From contig NZ_MVAD01000001.1 of assembly GCF_002007115.1 (NCBI RefSeq), positions 2,542,001-2,606,000 of the forward strand: a DNA stretch of 64,000 nucleotides, read 5' to 3'. The notes beneath the pieces were generated by a model. That model did not search any database. It worked only from the letters and a program-made list of their open reading frames with translations, and was not told the DNA's origin. The DNA comes from Massilia sp. KIM (GTDB lineage: Bacteria > Pseudomonadota > Gammaproteobacteria > Burkholderiales > Burkholderiaceae_D). This document shows, in pieces, positions 28,439-39,382 of the stretch (the stretch's first letter is position 1; every line of letters starts with the position of its first letter). Position numbers and translations under genes: made by a program.

Positions 28439-29527
28439 TCAGCGCCCCGCGAACTCGTTCAAGTAATCGACGAGGGCCTGCACGCCCTCGATCGGCATCG
28501 CGTTGTAGATCGATGCGCGCATGCCGCCGACGGACTTGTGGCCCTTCAGTTGCAGCAGCCCGCGCGCCTTCGCGCCGGCCAGGAATTGTTCGTTCAGGGA
28601 TTCGTCGCGCAGGTAGAAGGGTACGTTCATGCGCGAACGGAATGCGGGCGCCACCCGGTTCTGGTAGAAGTCGTCGGCGTCCAGCGCGGCGTACAGCAGC
28701 CGCGCTTTTTCGATATTACGCTGTTCCATGGCCGCCACCCCGCCCTCGCGCTTGAGGTGGGCGAACACCAGGCCGGCGATGTAGATCGCATAGGTCGGCG
28801 GCGTGTTGAACATGGATTCGTTCTCGGCCACCGTCTTCCAGTGGAAGGCCGAGGGGCAGATCGGCAGCGCGTCGTTCAGCAGGTCGTCGCGCACGATCAC
28901 CAGGGTCAGTCCGGCCGGGCCGATGTTCTTCTGGGCCCCGGCGAAGATCACCCCGTACTTCGACACGTCGATTTGCCGCGACAGGATGTGCGAGGACATG
29001 TCGGCCACGATCGGAATGCGCGGATCGATCTCGGGCACGAAGTTGTACTCGACGCCGTCGATGGTCTCGTTGGTGCAGATGTGCAGGTAGGCCGCGCCCG
29101 GGCTGAGCTGCCAGCTTTCCTGGGGCGGGACCCCGGTGAAGCCGCTCGCCTCGCTGGAGGCGGCGACGTTGACCTGGGCGTAGCGCTTCGCTTCCTTGAT
29201 CGACTTGCCCGACCAGGAACCGGTGTGGACGAAGTCGATGATGGCCGGCTGGGCGCAGCAGCCCGCCAGGTTGAGCGGAATGATGGCGTTCTGGCCCAGT
29301 CCCCCGCCCTGCATGAACAGGATCTTGTAGTTGGGCGGGACCGCCAGCAGCTCGCGCAGGTCGGCCTCGGCCTGGCGGTAGATCGAGATGAATTCCGGAC
29401 CGCGATGGCTCATCTCCATCACCGACATGCCGCTGCCGTGCCAGTCGAGCATCTCGTCGGCGGCCTGCTGCAGCACTTCCTTGGGGAGGACGGCCGGGCC
29501 GGCCGAGAAATTGAATATCCGGGTCAT
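28439..29527 (-). CDS. serC: Phosphoserine aminotransferase
   Basis: A 362-residue class V aminotransferase making 3-phosphoserine from 3-phosphohydroxypyruvate; it also serves pyridoxal synthesis. The start [18 protein letters not shown] and the PLP lysine in [20 protein letters not shown] are family hallmarks, as is [14 protein letters not shown]. The order gyrA, (DUF2059), serC, pheA is conserved in Burkholderiales. The stop-to-start distance from the upstream gene is 18 bases, suggesting cotranscription with the DUF2059 gene. Confidence 0.96.
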   Translation of the reverse strand: MTRIFNFSAGPAVLPKEVLQQAADEMLDWHGSGMSVMEMSHRGPEFISIYRQAEADLRELLAVPPNYKILFMQGGGLGQNAIIPLNLAGCCAQPAIIDFVHTGSWSGKSIKEAKRYAQVNVAASSEASGFTGVPPQESWQLSPGAAYLHICTNETIDGVEYNFVPEIDPRIPIVADMSSHILSRQIDVSKYGVIFAGAQKNIGPAGLTLVIVRDDLLNDALPICPSAFHWKTVAENESMFNTPPTYAIYIAGLVFAHLKREGGVAAMEQRNIEKARLLYAALDADDFYQNRVAPAFRSRMNVPFYLRDESLNEQFLAGAKARGLLQLKGHKSVGGMRASIYNAMPIEGVQALVDYLNEFAGR

Positions 29528-29545
29528 GCGGTCCTTTCTTGCCGG

Positions 29546-30088
29546 TCAGGGGTTCTGCAGGCTCTTCATGACGTCCTGCATCATGCCGTTCAGGCGCGGC
29601 GCGACCACGCGCTGGCCGAGGGCCATGCTTTCGGCCGACAGCTTGGGCATGTTGGCCAGCATCTTGCGGCCCAGCGGGGAGCGGTAGAAGGCGGTCAGTT
29701 CCTTGATCTCGGCGGTCGTGAAGTGGTTGGCGTAGAGCGGCACCATTTCGTTCACCATCTCGTCCAGCAGGCTCGGATCGCGGAACAGGCGGCCGACCGC
29801 CTCGGCCGCGCGCGGCACCATCTGGTCGACCCTGGCGATCGCTTCCTTGCGCTTTTCCGGGCTCAGGCTGGTGTCGGCCTCGATCGCCGCCATCACCTGG
29901 GCGCGCATCATGACGGGAATCTGCTGCTCCATCTGGACGAAGGAAGCGGCCATCACCTTCTTGATCTCCATGGCGTCCAGCATCGCCTTGACGGCGGCGG
30001 TGGTCTGGGCGTCGGGGGCGGCGACGGCGAAGGATGGCAGGCCGGCCAGGGTGGCGGCGGTGGCGAGGGCGACGAAGAATTTTTTCAT
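29546..30088 (-). CDS. Exported DUF2059 family protein
   Basis: A 180-residue secreted protein: signal peptide residues 1-23 (MKKFFVALATAATLAGLPSF), then an all-helical DUF2059 domain with the typical end ELTAFYRSPLGRKMLANMPKL. The function of the family is unknown; it is often found between gyrA and serC in betaproteobacteria, as here. A good Shine-Dalgarno is present (GGAAAG upstream). It is probably periplasmic or outer-membrane associated. The conserved FYRSPLG motif occurs across many gammaproteobacterial and betaproteobacterial homologues. Confidence 0.88.
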   Translation of the reverse strand: MKKFFVALATAATLAGLPSFAVAAPDAQTTAAVKAMLDAMEIKKVMAASFVQMEQQIPVMMRAQVMAAIEADTSLSPEKRKEAIARVDQMVPRAAEAVGRLFRDPSLLDEMVNEMVPLYANHFTTAEIKELTAFYRSPLGRKMLANMPKLSAESMALGQRVVAPRLNGMMQDVMKSLQNP

Positions 30089-30198
30089 TGGCTTTCCAAG
30101 CGGGCCGGCAAGCCCATCGACATCATTCTACGCGCCCGGCTGGCCGGGCCGGGCGCGGGGCGAGACCGCCGTCGGGCAGCCTCGCAGGCGGCGGCGGA

Positions 30199-32814
<2,616 letters not shown>

Positions 32815-33192
32815 TGGGCGGGTCGGCTGCTTTTCAGCTGTGGTTATAAGTTGCAACGGGCGATTCTACCATGCGAGGCATAGCAGCTGCGCAATTCCTG
32901 GGGGCCCTCAGCCATCGCGTTTTTTGAAGGCGGCGACCCGCCGCAAACTTCCAGTATTGTCGAGGCCGATCTAGTCCTCTTGCCAAAATGTTGCGGCGAA
33001 ACAACGTCAAGAAAAGAATGCTTGATGTTTGATTTCGGTGCAGTCGTGCGATTTTGGTGCATATGGCAAAATGGCTAGGAAGTTAATTGCTTGTTTCACA
33101 ATACGAAACCGACAGTCACGGCCCTGTGTTATTATTCTGACACCATAGCGCTTTGTCTGTTTCGCTAAGAATTTACCGAAAGGAAGAACAAT
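32815..33192. promoter_or_regulatory. Divergent gyrA/ompA promoter region
   Basis: A 378-base gap between two divergent genes with no credible coding frame. It holds the gyrA leader on the minus strand and the ompA promoter on the plus strand. A small dyad GTTTC-N7-GAAAC (33093-33109) lies about 85 bases before the ompA ATG, and a TATTAT-like -10 candidate lies near 33128. AAGGAAG at 33179-33185 is the ompA Shine-Dalgarno. Confidence 0.5.
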
Positions 33193-33906
33193 ATGAATAA
33201 ACTGGCCACCCTCATGCTCGCAGCGTCGGCCGCGATGGCAGGTAACGCGTTCGCCCAGAGCGCGCCGCCGTATGCGCCGCTGACCACGGACATCAAGGCC
33301 CGTACTCCGTACAGCGCCTACGTCCAGGACAGCCGCGGCGTGATCGCCCGCAATCCTTTCGGCCTGTGCTGGCGCACCGGTTACTGGACCCCGGCCGATG
33401 CCGTGCCGGGCTGCGACGCGCCGCTGTGCGTGGAGCCGGAGAAGCTCGAGAACGGCAAGTGCGTCGCTCCGCCGCCGCCCCCGCCGCCGGCTGCCCCGGT
33501 CGCCGAAGCCCCTGCCCCGGTGGCCGCCGCCCCGGTGCCGACTTCGGAAAAGGTGAGCTACTCGGCTGACGCCTTCTTCGACTTCGACAAGGCCGTCCTG
33601 AAGCCGGCCGGCAAGGCCTCGCTGGACGAGCTGGTGGCGAAACTGGGCGACATGAACCTGGAAGTCATCATCGCCGTGGGCCACACCGACTCGATCGGCA
33701 CCGACGCCTACAACCAGAAGCTGTCGATCCGCCGCGCCGAAGCCGTCAAGTCCTACCTGAAGGGCAAGGGCGTGGAAGAAAACCGCATCTACACCGAAGG
33801 CAAGGGCGAGAAGCAGCCTGAAGCGGACAACAAGACCGCCGCCGGCCGCGCCAAGAACCGCCGCGTGGAGATCGAAGTCGTCGGTACCCGTACCGTCAAC
33901 AAGTAA
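33193..33906 (+). CDS. ompA: OmpA family outer-membrane protein
   Basis: A 237-residue exported protein: signal peptide (residues 1-22, ...AGNAFAQS), a middle part with two Cys ([21 protein letters not shown]) and a Pro-rich hinge, then a C-terminal OmpA-like peptidoglycan-binding domain ([20 protein letters not shown], with [12 protein letters not shown] and [10 protein letters not shown]). The Asp and Arg that bind diaminopimelate are present. The N-terminal part is too short for the eight-strand barrel, as is usual for the betaproteobacterial OmpA found beside gyrA and ubiG. It links the outer membrane or a lipid-bound partner to the cell wall. A strong terminator follows. Confidence 0.94.
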   Translation: MNKLATLMLAASAAMAGNAFAQSAPPYAPLTTDIKARTPYSAYVQDSRGVIARNPFGLCWRTGYWTPADAVPGCDAPLCVEPEKLENGKCVAPPPPPPPAAPVAEAPAPVAAAPVPTSEKVSYSADAFFDFDKAVLKPAGKASLDELVAKLGDMNLEVIIAVGHTDSIGTDAYNQKLSIRRAEAVKSYLKGKGVEENRIYTEGKGEKQPEADNKTAAGRAKNRRVEIEVVGTRTVNK

Positions 33907-33923
33907 TCCCCGCGCCAGCGAAC

Positions 33924-33949
33924 AACCCCGCTGCGGCGGGGTTTTTTTT
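33924..33949 (+). terminator. Rho-independent terminator of ompA
   Basis: Stem AACCCCGC/GCGGGGTT (33924-33931, 33936-33943) with loop TGCG and eight T, 18 bases after the ompA stop. Confidence 0.9.
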
Positions 33950-34089
33950 CGTTCGCGCGGCGCCGCTGGCGTGTTTTCGCTGGCGTTTTCGCTGCCGTGT
34001 TTCCTCCGCCGTGTTTCCACTGAAATGCTTCCGCAGCCAAGCGTGCGCCACCGGAGCCGCACCCGCTGTAAACCAGCTCCTTACAACAA

Positions 34090-34122
34090 CGTCATCCCCG
34101 CGCAGGCGGGGATCCAAGTTTC
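34090..34122 (+). repeat. REP-like single arm, copy D
   Basis: One 33-base arm of the family (CGTCATCCCCGCGCAGGCGG and on to CCAAGTTTC). No reverse-complement partner is within 150 bases. It stands between the ompA terminator and ubiG. Confidence 0.75.
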
Positions 34123-34195
34123 CCAGCAACACCGCAAGGCTTTTTTTCCACGCGCAACCCTTGCCCACGACCCATTTCCGCTATTATTCCCAGCT

Positions 34196-34900
34196 ATGAC
34201 GACGACCAACGCAGACCCCTTAGAAATCCAGAAATTCAGCGAACTGGCCCATCGCTGGTGGGACCCGACTTCCGAGTTCCGTCCGCTGCACGAGATCAAC
34301 CCCTTGCGCCTCGAGTGGATCAACGCGCGCGCGCCCCTGGCCGGCAAGAACGTGATCGACATCGGTTGCGGCGGCGGGGTGCTGTCCGAAGCCATGGCGC
34401 GCAAGGGCGCCAAGGTGACCGGCATCGACCTGTCCAAGAAGGCCCTGAAGGTCGCCGACCTGCACAGCCTGGAATCCGGCGTCGAGGTGCGCTACAAGCT
34501 GATCGCCGCCGAAGAGATGGCGGCCCAGGAAGCCGGCCATTTCGACGTGGTGACCTGCATGGAAATGCTCGAGCACGTGCCGGACCCGGCCGCGATCGTC
34601 CAGGCCGCCGCCGACCTGGTCAAGCCAGGCGGCCACGTGTTCTTCTCGACCCTGAACCGCAATCCCAAGTCCTACCTGTTCGCAGTGATCGGCGCCGAGT
34701 ACATCCTGCGCATGCTGCCGCGCGGCACCCACGACTACGGAAAGTTCATCACGCCGGCCGAGCTGTCGCAGTTCGCGCGCCAGGCCGGCCTGCAGGTGGA
34801 CGGCATGAAGGGCCTGACCTACAACCCGCTGACCAAGATCTATTCGCTGAACAACGACACCGACGTGAACTACATGATCGCGTGCAGCAAACCCCTTTGA
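34196..34900 (+). CDS. ubiG: Ubiquinone biosynthesis O-methyltransferase UbiG
   Basis: A 234-residue SAM-dependent methyltransferase that catalyses both O-methylations in ubiquinone synthesis. SAM motif I is [16 protein letters not shown], and the N-terminal [20 protein letters not shown] and NPLRLEWI stretches are UbiG signatures. The start ATG at 34196 follows a weak Shine-Dalgarno; an upstream extension in frame is not family-like. It lies nine bases before gph, with ompA upstream, an order known from Burkholderiales (ompA-ubiG-gph). Confidence 0.95.
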   Translation: MTTTNADPLEIQKFSELAHRWWDPTSEFRPLHEINPLRLEWINARAPLAGKNVIDIGCGGGVLSEAMARKGAKVTGIDLSKKALKVADLHSLESGVEVRYKLIAAEEMAAQEAGHFDVVTCMEMLEHVPDPAAIVQAAADLVKPGGHVFFSTLNRNPKSYLFAVIGAEYILRMLPRGTHDYGKFITPAELSQFARQAGLQVDGMKGLTYNPLTKIYSLNNDTDVNYMIACSKPL

Positions 34901-34909
34901 TTCCCTGAC

Positions 34910-35617
34910 ATGAGCTTCCCCACCGTTCTGCCGGCACCGCGTGCCATCCTGTTCGATCTCGACGGCACGCTGGCCGACACGGCGCCCGACCTGGCTGCGG
35001 CCGTCAACTGGCTGCGCACCGAGCGCGGGCTGGACCCGACGCCCTACGACATCCTGCGCCCGACCGCCTCGGCCGGCGCGCGAGGCATGATCGGCGCCGC
35101 TTTCGGCCTGGCGCCGGGCGACGAGGGCTACGAAGAGCTGCGCCTGGCGTGGTTCGACCGCTACCAGTCGGCCATGTGGCTGCACACGGTGCTGTTCGAG
35201 GGCGTGCCGGAACTGCTGGCCGGCATCGAGCAGGCCGGCATGGCCTGGGGCATCGTCACCAACAAGCCGGCCCGCTTCACTGACCCGCTGGTGCCGAACA
35301 TCGGCCTGGCGCACGCCGGCTGCGTCGTCTCGGGCGACACCACGCCCCACCCCAAGCCCCACCCTGCCCCGCTGCTGGAAGGCGCGCGCCGGCTGGGGAT
35401 CGCACCGGAACAGTGCTGGTACGTGGGCGACGACCTGCGCGACATCGAAGCCGGCCGCGCGGCCGGCATGGTGACGGTGGCCTGCGGCTGGGGCTATTGC
35501 GGCGCCATCGAACCCTCGAGCTGGGGCGCCGACTATCTGCTGGACACCCCCCAGCACCTGCTGGAGACCCTGCGCCAGGTGGCCGAGGCGGCGCGCCAGG
35601 GCGCGCGCGTGGCCTGA
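34910..35617 (+). CDS. gph: Phosphoglycolate phosphatase
   Basis: A 235-residue HAD-family hydrolase that removes 2-phosphoglycolate. Motif I is ILFDLDGTLADTAPDLAAAV (nucleophile Asp and general-acid Asp), motif II a Thr in WGIVTNKPARF, motif III Lys in PHPKPHPAPLL, and motif IV GDDLRDIEAG. It follows ubiG closely and the two are probably cotranscribed. The paired order with ubiG has been read as gph repairing side products; here it is simply the conserved arrangement. Confidence 0.94.
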   Translation: MSFPTVLPAPRAILFDLDGTLADTAPDLAAAVNWLRTERGLDPTPYDILRPTASAGARGMIGAAFGLAPGDEGYEELRLAWFDRYQSAMWLHTVLFEGVPELLAGIEQAGMAWGIVTNKPARFTDPLVPNIGLAHAGCVVSGDTTPHPKPHPAPLLEGARRLGIAPEQCWYVGDDLRDIEAGRAAGMVTVACGWGYCGAIEPSSWGADYLLDTPQHLLETLRQVAEAARQGARVA

Positions 35618-35623
35618 GACGCG

Positions 35624-35638
35624 CTTACACATCCTTAC
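35624..35638. promoter_or_regulatory. OmpR-type direct repeat before the glycine-zipper gene
   Basis: CTTAC occurs at 35624 and 35634, a 10-base period; on the minus strand it reads GTAAG-N5-GTAAG, like the direct-repeat sites of OmpR-family regulators such as CpxR. It lies about 90 bases upstream of the glycine-zipper gene. A similar 10-base-spaced TTTGTAA repeat occurs at 13732. Confidence 0.35.
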
Positions 35639-35726
35639 GATTGATACAGGCTATCGTCTATCTCTGGGTCCAGCCTGCCATTAATCTACTCCTGCACGAC
35701 AACACAACGTCTTACGGGAGCAAAAC

Positions 35727-36359
35727 ATGGAAACGACTCAGAGCACCAACCGCATCCACCCGCTGATGGCAGCCGCTGCCGCATCGGTGGTCATCGTCAG
35801 CCTGACCGGCGCCGCCGCGATCACCGGCCTGCTGCCGACCTCGAAGAGCGCGCCTGAGCCGACTCTGGCCAACCCGCAGCTGGCCGCGATGGCCGCCGCC
35901 TCGCAGTACGGCGCGCAGCCCGGCGCCCTGCCGGGCGCACCGGTCGCGCCGCAGATGGCGATGCCGCTGAACGCCGCGCCGATGGGCGCCTACCCGCAAG
36001 CCCAGGCCGTGCCGGCAGGCTACGCCCAGCCGCAGGCGGCCCCGGTGGCCTATGCCCAGCCGCAGCCCGCCCCGCAGCCGACCGTGATCATCAAGGAAAA
36101 GCCGGTCGTGAAGGTGGTCGAGAAGACCCGCGTGGTGCACGCCGCGCCGAAGCCGGTTCGCTATGAAGAGCCGCGCTACCACCCGCAACCGGCGCCCGCT
36201 CCGGCCCAGCCTAACTACGTCGGCATCGGCACCGGCGCCGTGATCGGCGGCCTGATCGGCAACCAGATCGGCGGCGGCAGCGGCAAGAAGATCGCGACCG
36301 TGGCCGGCGTGATCGGCGGCGGCATCATCGGCAACGAGATCGCCAACCGCAACCGCTAA
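35727..36359 (+). CDS. Glycine-zipper 2TM-domain envelope protein
   Basis: A 210-residue protein with an N-terminal membrane anchor (residues 12-35), a long Pro/Ala/Gln/Met-rich middle (QPGALPGAPVAPQMAMPLNA style) and a C-terminal glycine-zipper 2TM segment (VGIGTGAVIGGLIGNQIGGG, with KKIATVAGVIGGGIIGNEIA). Such domains occur in envelope-stress proteins like the SlyB/Rick_17kDa family. Shine-Dalgarno ACGGGAG is well placed. A terminator follows 18 bases after the stop. The low-complexity middle makes a precise role unclear; a structural outer-membrane or periplasmic role is likely. An OmpR-type direct repeat upstream may indicate envelope-stress control. Confidence 0.85.
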   Translation: METTQSTNRIHPLMAAAAASVVIVSLTGAAAITGLLPTSKSAPEPTLANPQLAAMAAASQYGAQPGALPGAPVAPQMAMPLNAAPMGAYPQAQAVPAGYAQPQAAPVAYAQPQPAPQPTVIIKEKPVVKVVEKTRVVHAAPKPVRYEEPRYHPQPAPAPAQPNYVGIGTGAVIGGLIGNQIGGGSGKKIATVAGVIGGGIIGNEIANRNR

Positions 36360-36377
36360 GCGCAGCCCCGCATGTCG

Positions 36378-36407
36378 AAAGCCGCGGACTCAGTCCGCGG
36401 CTTTTTT
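36378..36407 (+). terminator. Bidirectional-looking hairpin, terminator of the glycine-zipper gene
   Basis: Stem AAAGCCGCGGAC/GTCCGCGGCTTT (36378-36389, 36393-36404) with loop TCA and seven T on the plus strand. The three loop bases on the minus strand are TGA, the stop codon of the convergent methyltransferase gene. Confidence 0.9.
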
Positions 36408-37247
36408 TCTGAACACGCCGACGATGATGTCGCTCGGGAACATGCGCAGCACCGGAATCAGGCACAGGATCGCCAGGTATTGCGCGTACAGCATGACCGG
36501 CCCCATGTCGCCGGTGCAGCGCATCCGCTCCAGCAAGCCCTGGGCGCGCAAGGCCGGCAACTCGGTCGCATCGGCCAGTTCGAAGCCCTGCCCTGCCACC
36601 AGTTGACGCAGATTGCCCGGGTTGAAATAGTGGACATGGGGCGAAGGCAAGTCCTTTTGCCACAGGCGCTCGAAGGGGGCGCGCCAGCCCACGCGGGCAA
36701 GCAGCTTCGACAGGCGGTAGAAGAAGCCGCGGCTGCTCGGGATGTTGAGGATCAGGATCCCGCCCTCGTCCAGCCGCTCGTGGCAGGACGCCAAGGCGCT
36801 GTGGATGTCGGGGATATGCTCGATGACGTCGTTGAACACGATGATGTCGAAACGCTCGCCGTCGGCGAGCGCATCCGGGAAATAGCCGGTTCGCACGGGC
36901 AGTCCGCGCGCGGCGGCGCGCTTGCCGACCGCCTCGTCGGGCTCGATGCCCAGCACCTGGAACTGCTTGCGGGCGATTTCCAGAAACCAGCCGTGGGCGC
37001 TGCCGACATCGAGCAGGCGGCGCGCGCCGGGCCGTGCATGGCGCATGGCGTAGCGCACGATGACCTCGAAGTTCTCCTGACGTAAAGCCTTCAGGCCGCG
37101 TTCGCGTTCCGCCTCGTCGGGTGCGAGTCCGTTCTGCCCATTGATGGCGCCAGTCAGCATCGCGCTCTCATAGCGGCATCCCGGGCAGGTCTGGTGCCAC
37201 TGGGCGAGACCGGCGACTTGTGTCGCCCCGCAAACAATGCATGCCAT
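36390..37247 (-). CDS. Class I SAM-dependent methyltransferase with N-terminal zinc-binding motif
   Basis: A 285-residue protein. A Cys-rich start (CIVCGATQ ... TCPGCRYE) forms a probable zinc site, followed by a methyltransferase domain (about residues 70-190): motif I RRLLDVGSAHGWFLEIA, motif II region IIVFNDVIEHIPD, then LDEGGILILNIPSSRG. The tail to the C-terminus is unlike core methyltransferases and ends in a hydrophobic stretch (VMLYAQYLAILCLIPVL). The start at 37247 is preferred because AAGGGTGG lies at good spacing; two ATGs 11-12 codons upstream are in frame. Such Cys-start methyltransferases often act on sugars or capsule precursors; this is inference. The stop codon sits in the loop of the shared terminator. 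Confidence 0.85.
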   Translation of the reverse strand: MACIVCGATQVAGLAQWHQTCPGCRYESAMLTGAINGQNGLAPDEAERERGLKALRQENFEVIVRYAMRHARPGARRLLDVGSAHGWFLEIARKQFQVLGIEPDEAVGKRAAARGLPVRTGYFPDALADGERFDIIVFNDVIEHIPDIHSALASCHERLDEGGILILNIPSSRGFFYRLSKLLARVGWRAPFERLWQKDLPSPHVHYFNPGNLRQLVAGQGFELADATELPALRAQGLLERMRCTGDMGPVMLYAQYLAILCLIPVLRMFPSDIIVGVFRKKAAD

Positions 37248-37321
37248 GTACCACCCTTGATGTGTCAAGACGAGGCTCATCATATTGCAATTGTGCTACC
37301 CGATGTGGATGAAACTCATGC

Positions 37322-37348
37322 TTTCGCTTAAGCGCGCGCTAAGCGAAA
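37322..37348. promoter_or_regulatory. Dyad in the methyltransferase/ssrA intergenic region
   Basis: Perfect nine-base arms TTTCGCTTA/TAAGCGAAA (37322-37330, 37340-37348) around a GC-rich centre. It lies between the start of the minus-strand methyltransferase and the promoter of ssrA, so it could be a bidirectional operator or a hairpin. Confidence 0.45.
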
Positions 37349-37352
37349 CCCC

Positions 37353-37380
37353 TGTACATCCATGCAGGTTGGAGTACAAT
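37353..37380 (+). promoter_or_regulatory. Predicted promoter of ssrA
   Basis: TGTACA (37353-37358) and TACAAT (37375-37380) with a 16-base spacer form a sigma-70-like promoter. The mature tmRNA starts 13 bases after the -10, consistent with 5' processing by RNase P. Confidence 0.45.
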
Positions 37381-37392
37381 GGTTCTCTCGCT

Positions 37393-37751
37393 GGGGGCGA
37401 CCTGGTTTCGACGTGGGTTGCAAAGCAGCGCAGGGCATACCGAGGACTGGTTACCTCGTAAATACATCCAGAAATCAATAACTGCAAACGATAACTCGTA
37501 CGCACTCGCAGCTTAATTGCTGCTAGCTCCACACCACCTCGCCCCTGGGGTGTACCGCAAGGTTCGTGGAGTCATTTACAGGGGCTCGGGTTTGGCCGGG
37601 TTACTTGGTCACTCCCTAAATAATAGGTAACTCGCTTAGTCAAAGGGTGCACATCCCCGTTGCCTAAGTTAAATTAATTGATAGTGCTAAGTATGTAGAA
37701 CTGTCTGTAGAGTGCTTGCGGACGCGGGTTCAATTCCCGCCGCCTCCACCA
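37393..37751 (+). ncRNA. ssrA: tmRNA (transfer-messenger RNA)
   Basis: Starts GGGGGCGACCTGGTTTCGAC and ends CGCCTCC plus encoded ACCA; the ends pair as an acceptor stem (GGGGGCG with CGCCTCC), and the T-arm GGTTCAATTCCCGCC is intact. Length 359 bases, one-piece type. The tag reading frame runs from the resume codon GCA at 37484 to TAA at 37514-37516 and gives ANDNSYALAA, ending in the ALAA degron read by ClpXP. The tmRNA with SmpB rescues ribosomes on broken messages. Its 3' end is a classic integration site for genomic islands; accessory genes follow it here. Confidence 0.97.
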
Positions 37752-37779
37752 ACCAATACCGGGTCTTGACGACCGACAG

Positions 37780-37808
37780 AAGACCCGCCTCGAGCGGGTC
37801 TTTTTTTT
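37780..37808 (+). terminator. Rho-independent terminator of ssrA
   Basis: Stem AAGACCCGC/GCGGGTCTT (37780-37788, 37794-37802) with loop CTCGA and eight T from 37801, 28 bases after the tmRNA end. Confidence 0.9.
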
Positions 37809-38141
37809 CGCGCCCACTCTTCCTGCAGCGGCATCGGACGGCGTCCAGATCCATCTTGGCAACAATCGGACGCCAGTGCGACCGGAAGCTGCCTGGCATG
37901 CTGCGCGCTCAGGCGGGCGTCTCTGCTGGCAGCACGGGAGCGACGCCTGTATCGCCCCGCCATGGCCTGACTTCCATCCGGAACGCTTCTGGGTGTCACC
38001 GCCGGAGGGAAGCCCCCGGGCCGTCAGCTGATCTTTATGCCTCGTCACCCGCCCGCCGAGCATGGCGCTGCCGATTTTTATTGTCGAGTACACTGCGCCC
38101 TGATCAAAACAGCAAGACTGTGTAGGAGGCGGGGACATCCG
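37809..38141. other. Gene-free stretch between the ssrA terminator and the acyltransferase gene
   Basis: Nothing coding is convincing here. Frames running through it on the minus strand produce the well-known artefact ending WRRRELNPRP across the tmRNA 3' end. No copy of the tmRNA 3' end, integrase remnant or inverted repeat was seen. The last bases carry TAGGAGGCGGGG, the ribosome site of the acyltransferase. Confidence 0.6.
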
Positions 38142-39176
38142 ATGAAGCGACTGCAGAGTGTCGACGTCATGCGCGTGATCGCGATCATCGCCGTGATCGC
38201 GATCCACACGATTCCATTCACGCCGCCCTCGGTCCCCATCGGACAGTCCGTCGACCTGGCCACCATCGTCAACGGCCTGGCCCGCTTCGCCGTCCCGCTC
38301 TTCTTCATCCTGTCGGGCTACTTCTGGGCCAAGAAGATCGAGAGCGCCCGCACGGTGTGGGCGCCCAGCCTGGCCATGGGCAAGCGCATCGCCCTCCTCT
38401 TCGTCGTTTGGTCCCTCATCTACCTGATCCCCTTCGACTTCGCCGAAGTCTTCGCCGACGGACCTTCGGGATTTCTCGACCACCTGAGCCGGAGCATCCA
38501 CACCCAGCTCGGCAGGCCGGTGACCGTCTTTTTCCAGGGGACCGAGCAGCATCTGTGGTTCCTCATGGCGCTGCTATGGAGCCTGGGGATCTCGGCGCTG
38601 CTGATCGGCCTGCGGCAGCGAGGGCTGCTGATTGCGCTGGGGATCGCGCTGTTCGCCTTCGGGCTGGCCGGGAAGGCCTACAGCGGCACGCCCCTGGGTT
38701 TCAAAACCGGCTTCAATCTCCGCAACGGCCCTTTTTTCTCGCTGATTTTCTTCGTCACGGGCGTCCTGCTCGCCGGGACCGGCAAGCCACTGCCGCGTTT
38801 GCGCACGGGTTTATGGATCGCATCGGCCGGCATCGTGTTGCAGTTCGTCGAACTGGCGATACTGCACGAAGGCTGGGGCGTTTCAATGAGCCAGGATTAC
38901 GTCTTGAGCACCTTCGTGTTCGGGCTCGGCGCTGCGATCATTGCCCTTTCAAATTCTCCCCGGCTGCATCTTGCGCGCGCCGCCGCGATCGGCCCGCTCG
39001 TATTGGGCATCTATTCCGCGCACATAATCTTTGTGGAATTGTTCAGACCAGCCAATGCCATCCTCGGAGGAAACTGGTTATGGTCAATTGCGTATGTGCT
39101 GATCGTATTCGCCTTGTCGTACGCGCTGGCCCGTTTCCTGGCGCGCTTTTCGGCGACGAGACAATTGGTCATGTAA
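38142..39176 (+). CDS. Acyltransferase 3 family membrane protein
   Basis: A 344-residue polytopic membrane protein of the acyltransferase 3 (OafA/WecH) family, which moves acyl groups onto sugars of cell-surface polymers. About ten transmembrane helices; the start SVDVMRVIAIIAVIAIHTIP has the family Arg and His, and the segment GLARFAVPLFFILSGYFWAK is the typical second helix. AGGAGG at good spacing before the ATG fixes the start. It is the first gene after ssrA and stands alone. Which surface polymer it modifies cannot be told. It is shorter than O-antigen acetylases with SGNH domains. Confidence 0.88.
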   Translation: MKRLQSVDVMRVIAIIAVIAIHTIPFTPPSVPIGQSVDLATIVNGLARFAVPLFFILSGYFWAKKIESARTVWAPSLAMGKRIALLFVVWSLIYLIPFDFAEVFADGPSGFLDHLSRSIHTQLGRPVTVFFQGTEQHLWFLMALLWSLGISALLIGLRQRGLLIALGIALFAFGLAGKAYSGTPLGFKTGFNLRNGPFFSLIFFVTGVLLAGTGKPLPRLRTGLWIASAGIVLQFVELAILHEGWGVSMSQDYVLSTFVFGLGAAIIALSNSPRLHLARAAAIGPLVLGIYSAHIIFVELFRPANAILGGNWLWSIAYVLIVFALSYALARFLARFSATRQLVM

Positions 39177-39382
39177 TCGCTTCCGGACATACCTCTCTTT
39201 TACTCACACGAATTTCCCGAGTGGACAATACGGCGATCAAACGCGCCATCGCAAACGCCTTGCCGGGTTAGCAGGCTTGACTTTGCGCCTGTAGAAAGCG
39301 CATCAGTCGCCAGCTTGTGATCCACCAAGCCGCAGCCGCATCGGATCTCTACATTGAGACTTTATGCTCGTTGGAGACCGGG

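Noticed and set aside
37809..38141. Possible attachment site or integrase remnant after ssrA
   Set aside because: No second copy of the tmRNA 3' end and no recombinase gene were found in the window, so an integrated island is not shown, only plausible.
37674..38552. Minus-strand frame containing WRRRELNPRPQALYRQF over the tmRNA 3' end
   Set aside because: A classic artefact of translating tRNA/tmRNA ends; there is no ribosome site and it is antisense to the acyltransferase gene.
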